From assembly GCA_958295665.1 (NCBI GenBank), contig OY282559.1, positions 271,820,047-271,884,046 on the forward strand: a stretch of 64,000 nucleotides of DNA, given 5' to 3'. Position 1 is the first letter of the stretch; every line of letters starts with the position of its first letter. Of the stretch, positions 58,660 through 64,000 are shown in pieces. The notes beneath the pieces were generated by a model, which was given only the letters and a program-made list of their open reading frames with translations, was not told where the DNA came from and ran no database searches. The DNA comes from Tipula vernalis (lineage: Eukaryota > Arthropoda > Insecta > Diptera > Tipulidae). The translations under genes were made by a program, and so were the position numbers.

Positions 58660-59870
58660 CATTTGAACAACCATTTCGGAGAGGAAAGAAATGCTCAAAT
58701 TTTTTCCAAAGAAACTTTTTCCAAACTCGGTCACGAGCTAAAAGACTTGTAAGACAGGCTAAACAATCCTCTTTGAATGAATTCCGAGCTTAAATTAGCC
58801 CGACGATAACTAGTGAAAAGTTGTGGGGAAATTAGAGCGTTGACCGGTCATGGAATGGTAAATCATACTCCATATATGGGTTCGGAATCAATCGCAAATA
58901 TTCTAGGCACTTCATTTACTCTCAATTCTTCTTCTTAAACTATTTATCAGATTTATTTCTACATGAGAATCTCTTACAGAGCCATTTCAGTCTAAGCCAT
59001 AGTAATGGTTCAAAGGAGTTGAACGCTCCTTTTAATGTGATCGAGCTAAGCGTGGCCCTCAAAAGAATTAATAGCAAAGCTTCCGGCGAAGATCTTATTA
59101 GCTTCTCCCAATAAAATTCATCTTTTAAACATATTTAGCTCCAAATCGTACAGCTATTTCTGCGTACAAAGCAGAATTCTTCAATTCTGGCCATTATACC
59201 CCTGACTCATATATTCAATAGACCGACGGGTTAAAAATGGACAATGGCCTCAAAAAGGTAAGAATGAGAAGCGTCTGATCAGCAATGTCTTTGGATGCTG
59301 GTGCCCTAGTGAGCCAATCAAGATAGCCATGGTTCATTCTTCTAGCTTTAAATGAATTTATACGGACTCACTGTCGACATTGGAAGCATTAAAAACCTAA
59401 CGGATCAAACACCAATAAAACGCAAAATCTGGAATTTATTGCTAGATTCGACAAGGGATATTTCATTGGTGAGGATACCAGGTCAAGTAGCAATACCCGG
59501 TAACGAGGCGGCTGATTTTGAGGCAAACAATGCTGGGATGATGCAGCAAAACTAGCTTTAGCTAAAATTTCGAGAGCCAAAATAAATCTATCGGACGTCA
59601 ATGAATTTTCCTAACTACTTGGCCGAAATTAAAGATAAACCGATGAAAAGGGATTCTTCAAATCTGTCGGCGAAGAGTGATATTACCTTCATTTGCCGCT
59701 TGAAAATAGGACATACTAGACTTACTAAAAAACTACTAGACAACCGGGTTATTGGTTATTTTCTATCGATCGATATGATTTCCCCATCCATTCCAACACC
59801 TTCCGTGGCGATACATCGTTATAGATCGTGGGGACGACTCACACCCGAGATTAGTCTCAAAAGCCGATAA
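58660..59870 (+). pseudogene. LINE RT-RNase H remnant on the plus strand
   Basis: At about 58950-59100 the plus strand carries FLHENLLQSHFSLSHSNGS and NVIELSVALKRINSKASGED, matching the region where LINE reverse transcriptases begin. Most of RT is deleted. From 59352 the RNase H end is seen: SLVRIPGQVAIPGNEAADFE (the PGHxGxxGNExAD block, His changed to Gln), and further ICRLKIGHTRLTKKLLDN. Several stops are present. Orientation is opposite to the Loa-like element. The RLxIGHTRLT block occurs in many insect LINEs, so the clade is unclear. Confidence 0.65.
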
Positions 59871-59984
59871 TTTAGAAAGAATTTAACTGAGATATTTGAC
59901 ATAAACTTTTAGAACAAAGAACTAAATTCTAAAATCTTTTAAGTGATAAACTCCGATACTCCTTTACTAGCTGCATTTGCTACC

Positions 59985-62480
59985 TCAACCCTCTGCGGTT
60001 ACCAATTTTTCCCCGTATAACGCCCTCAAGAAACTTTGGAGCCAGTTCTGTGGAAAAACATGAGTAACACCGCATACTTATCAAGACACTGTTTTAAGCA
60101 AGTTGAAGTAAACTGGGTGACATTGTCGGTGATCTTTCTCGGAAACAGATCTTTCTTCAAGAATTTGCACACATAAGACGTCAAAACATTTTGAGTGGTC
60201 TAATAGTTTCCATTTTTGGATTTTTTTGTTGCAATCTCATATTGACAACTTTGACGATTTTGCATAATTATTGCACTCTTTAATATAATTTCGGACATCG
60301 ACAGTCATGGTCGGACAGAAATAATACCTTTTTAAGCGCTCTAAGGTTTGAGCAATACAGATATGAGCTGAGGTCAGAGGATCATGTGCCTGCACAAATA
60401 GACCATCTGTCAAGCTGGAAGGAACATATAGCTTCCATGGAGGAAGGTTACTACAAATAGGCACGGTTCTTGAAGGATTTATATATATAAAGTTCACCGT
60501 TCACTGCTTTCTGGTTTAAGTATTTTGATGGTATAACTCTCGGATTGAAATTCTTGGCATCTTTTCGATGCTCTATTGTAAAGTAGAAATCTTGCAATTT
60601 TAAGCTCCGCCTAGCGAGTCTCCCAAATAGGTCCTTCTGGTGGTGAACGAATACCCTTCGACATATGCCCTAAACTTTATGACGCTCGACGTAGCAGCAA
60701 GGCACTCCAGTTCCGTAACCGAATTTTTGCGCTGAGTAGCATTAAGTTTCTGGGACGTATAAGTTTCTGGAACGCAGTATGCCACCCACCCTAGTGGTGC
60801 TCGCATCACACTGGATATAAAAGGCCTGCGCAAAGTTGTGGTGTAACAAAACTGGTGCGGATGACAATGCTTCGTTTAATTTTCGAGAAGAATGATCTGT
60901 GGCTTCATTCAATATAATACTTTTGTTTCTTTAACACCAAATCTGTTAATGCCGAAGCATGAAATATACCGTCGATATTATCCTGACATTCCTAGAAAGC
61001 GGCGAATTTTTTCATAGTATTCGGTGTCGGAAAATCTACTATAGCTTTAACTTTTGTCTTGGTCAACTTTTAAACAACCTTTACCCACGATGTAGCTAAG
61101 ATACCGAATCTCTTTCAGGAGGAACATGCTTTTTTCAAGGTTTATAGTTAAACCTGCTTGTTCTAACAATGATGCGACTTGTTTCCATAACTCAATATGT
61201 TCATAGAAACTGTTAGAGTTAACCAGCAAATCATCGAGGTATACAAAAATTTGCTCATGCAGTTGATGCGGAATTTGGCGTCACATTGTCTGCGGGGCAT
61301 TACAAAGCCCAAACACTATGACCGCGTAAACTGATATAAGAGGCGACCCGGTACAGTAAACGGCGTTAATCTGTTAATAAGCATCTTTTATCGTCACTTC
61401 ATTCAGTTTAAGGCCATCTAAGCATAACCTTACTTTACCAATGGGCTTCACATGACACTGGAGTGCTTTAACTCGACGATTCCTCGATGATACCAAGCGA
61501 GAGCATCTTATCCTGTTCTTGATATAAGCAGGCCTGCTTTTACTGGAGAGATGAGATAATCCCGCTGTTTCATTGTCTTTGCTTTCTCTATATCGATCTT
61601 GTGGATTATAAGATTTGTCTTCCCTAAAACTTTTTCGGCGAATGATGGAAATTGGTTTATTCAGAGGTTCTGGTTCTTCCTGGGTCAGCTCGTGTCTTGG
61701 TAATTTTTTTGCTTGAGAATCGTCAGATAATTGCGAAATGGTCATTGAAACAATCTTGAATTCTTTCCAGAAGTCGATACCGAGATAAAGAGTTTGCGTG
61801 AAAATGAGAATTAATTAAATCCTCATTTGCGTAAATATGTTCCAGTACTCTTTCCTGGCGGTCGCTTGCCGTAGTTACATTTACCGGCAAATAATAAACT
61901 TTGTATCTTTTATCCGCCAAAATTTTCTCGCTACCGTGGCCAAGCGCCGCGGTAATAGTGACACCACTATATAGCAGACGCTGGTATGGTGTCCCATCTA
62001 TTATCACCTTGTTATAAGGACTTTCGTCAGACCCGTCTAAGAAAAGGGCATGGCCTGAATTTCGTAGGTTTGAGATGTTTTGGGCGCTCTTCTTTTGTTT
62101 AAATTGTAACAATCAGATGATATAAAGGGAGCTTGATTAGTGTTTAACTTATTTACTTTTGGGAATCGGGAGGCGAAATTGGTGCTACATCCGGGCTAGA
62201 CCCAGTTTCGTTCTACTCCGGACTGAGACGCATCAATAATCGAGGCGTAGTTCTCATTGATAAGTCGTTTTCCGAACATCTAAACCAATTCGGCTTTATA
62301 ATACCACACATACCACACCCGAAACAAAACAGTTCCCTAATGGGTCCAGACAATTTATGAAAGTGTATCCAATGTCTTGACAATTCCAGCAAACACTAGG
62401 GCTGTAGTTACCTCTATTTGGGTGTGGTGGATATCCTGATGACTTCTGAAATTTTGGAAGGTCTGGTTTTTTCCGATAAT
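59985..62480 (-). pseudogene. Ty3/gypsy gag-pol remnant
   Basis: Minus strand, right to left: a gag zinc-knuckle region (CWNCQDIGYTFINCLDP and CGMCGIIKP in another frame, about 62410-62260); a protease/linker frame 62112-61723 (LFLDGSDESPYNKVIIDGTP); the RT start in 61745-61374 (GKVRLCLDGLKLNEVTIKDA); the RT thumb in 61229-61047 (EQAGLTINLEKSMFLLKEIR); RNase H in 60833-60600 (VTELECLAATSSVIKFRAYV); the integrase zinc domain in 60497-60237 (AHICIAQTLERLKRYYFCPT); and the integrase core at about 60180-60050 (ITDNVTQFTSTCLKQCLDKY). The YxDD box region is deleted or unrecognisable, and stops are numerous. No LTRs were found. Confidence 0.75.
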
Positions 62481-62486
62481 GACTAT

Positions 62487-62737
62487 TCAGAGAACAAATC
62501 TCCTCAGTACTACCGTTGTGCTGTGTTTAAGACGAGGTTCATTACGTATCTGGGCTTTTGAGTAGGTATAACTGATCGGCACCTTCAATGAAAATTTCAT
62601 AAACGCTTCGCCGATGACACGATAATTCAGGCTCATATGTCGTAAGATGCCCTCTAGTGTTAAATACGCAAAATATGAAGAATTTCGGACTCTCCAATAG
62701 GAACACCGCTCAAAATAAATTGTAGACTGATTGACAT

Positions 62738-62775
<38 letters not shown>

Positions 62776-63060
62776 AATAACACGTTTAGTATCGGAATTA
62801 GTACGTCGATCAAATAGCACCAATACCAATTTGAAGCATTTCCTTTGAGCATGCATCCCAATTCGTTTCGAAACTCTACGGTAGTTAATCGGTTATTTGT
62901 AATATGCTCTAAGAGCAGGTTTGATGTCAGTTTCTGATCAAGTATAAATCCCAGGTGTTTGACCTCCATCGCCATTTGGACCGTTTCTCTGTTTAAAGAG
63001 AGTGTCGAAGGATGGGTTTTCTCTCTTCTCAGTCATTCACTAACTTAATGGCGTATTGCA
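62487..63060 (-). pseudogene. LINE RT C-terminal remnant
   Basis: The minus strand at about 63000-62850 reads VKHLGFILDQKLTSNLLLEH followed by NNRLTTVEFRNELGCMLKG. The VKxLGxxLDxKL block follows the RT palm in Loa/Jockey-type LINEs. A (GA)n tract, read (CT)n on the plus strand, at about 62742-62773 sits inside the remnant. Sequence left of the tract is open but not recognisable. Confidence 0.6.
62742..62773. repeat. (CT)n microsatellite
   Basis: About 16 CT dinucleotides in a row, located inside the LINE remnant. Confidence 0.95.
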
Positions 63061-64000
63061 TACACGTTCCCGTAGTCTCCAATTTTCCCTAACCATAAGG
63101 AACCTAAAGGATTCCTGTGTTCCTAAGAGAGTACCTTCTGGAGCCGACTCCAGCCGACCTTTTGCTCTTTGTTAGAACTACTTTGTATTGGGTGAGGGAA
63201 TTTCAATAGGTTGTCCAGTCGTTTGTCGTCTTAGTCATGTTAAAAAGTTTACGGACCTCTCGTCTTTTGCTTTCGGGGGTGTGATTGATTACACCAAGAA
63301 ATGTCCCTTGTTCCTGTAATGCGAAACAGGGGTGACTTTGAATTGTAGTCATCAGTTATTGCCTCGGGTAAGGTCTTCGATGGAGTTGATAGTGGTCTGT
63401 ATACCAGCCAGATTTCCGTGGTCTTTATTCTGCCTGCTCTGACTCTTGCCTTAGATTAATATCAGACCTGGTTTACATATGGTCTGAGGAGAATGCTTCC
63501 TTTGATATCCATGAGCTTTGCAATAGTTGTTAAGCTCTGTATTCTGACGGGGAGTCGTTTTTGTTCCTGGAAAAGTAGACCGATGCCATGTTTATCATTA
63601 ATCTGCACACATCTCAAAGAGATATTCTTTGGTGTGCAGCATATTCATTCCTTCAAAGGCTTTGAAGAATTTTGTTCTTACTACCCAGGGCAAACTGTTG
63701 TATGTTGTTTCTGGGCGGATTTTCCAACGTGCGTCTTTATGTCTCTGTCCTGAACAGCCAGCGGGCGCATTATTTTTTCGTTCGTTTCCTTTCACGAACG
63801 CTACCTTCCTAATTGGTTTGAGTATATCGCTGTCGTGTCTTTGTCCGCACAGTTAACTGTGATTCACCTGTTCCTTGTGCGGCAGTCCAGGAAATTGATG
63901 CTGACACCATCTAACGGAAGTTCAGCCTCAGTTTCATAAATGAATGCTGTATCGCCAGAAGCTTGGCGAAACCCAGCTTAATATCAGGGAAGTCTTGGTC
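63061..64000. other. Unassigned sequence at the right edge
   Basis: Base composition is close to that of the neighbouring LINE remnants, and overlapping ORFs occur on both strands (63493-63856 plus, 63795-63598 minus). None shows a motif I can name. It may be further transposon sequence continuing beyond the window. Confidence 0.35.

Overview
This window is AT-rich eukaryotic DNA. GT-AG introns, single protein-coding genes set among transposons, and a ceramide phosphoethanolamine synthase (an invertebrate enzyme) point to an arthropod, most likely an insect. The transposon repertoire (Loa-like LINE, Ty3/gypsy, BEL/Pao, Tc1/mariner, piggyBac, pogo) fits a dipteran, but that last step is inference.

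The host gene content is small. One intronless gene, a CDP-alcohol phosphotransferase of the ceramide phosphoethanolamine synthase family, lies at 20553-21746 (+). A compact same-strand cluster fills 39945-49391: the 3' part of a DHX35-type DEAH-box helicase, a COA4-like twin-CX9C mitochondrial protein, a PTRH2-type peptidyl-tRNA hydrolase that starts 11 nt after the COA4 stop, and a five-exon glycerol kinase family gene whose last exon lies beyond a 4.56-kb intron. The glycerol kinase-like protein is intact as a gene but has lost the ATP-phosphate loops and two glycerol-contact residues, so it looks like a pseudoenzyme; its last exon adds a hydrophobic C-terminal tail. A broken maltase (GH13) pseudogene lies at about 51855-52395 (-).

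Most of the remainder is mobile DNA. 1-598: edge of a broken pogo-like transposase. 1.7-2.3 kb: gypsy RT remnant. 5.1-5.6 kb: piggyBac C-terminus. 6.65-9.69 kb: a mariner deletion derivative beside copy A of a TIR family with 7-bp target duplications; copy A carries a Tc1 element that itself carries a LINE 3' end. 11.1-11.8 kb: gypsy RT/RNase H remnant. 12.5-14.2 kb: a small MITE and a 1.5-kb long-TIR element. 18.1-19.7 kb: BEL/Pao gag-protease remnant. 22.78-24.63 kb: copy B of the 7-bp-TSD family. 26.23-33.79 kb: a gypsy retrotransposon with a 5-bp TSD, split by a Tc1 element with an intact transposase ORF and by a 1.5-kb solo-LTR-like insertion in its 3' LTR. 37.9-38.5 kb: truncated LINE with (TAA)n tail and 13-bp TSD. 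53.5-58.2 kb: a nearly complete but broken Loa-like LINE. 58.2-63.1 kb: remnants of further LINEs and one gypsy element. The last ~900 bases hold nothing I recognise.

I saw no tRNA, rRNA or CRISPR array. The most interesting points are the glycerol kinase pseudoenzyme, the probable dicistronic COA4-PTRH2 arrangement, the 7-bp-TSD transposon family, and a dispersed repeat of about 100-bp period with core CGAATAATTTCGAAAA.
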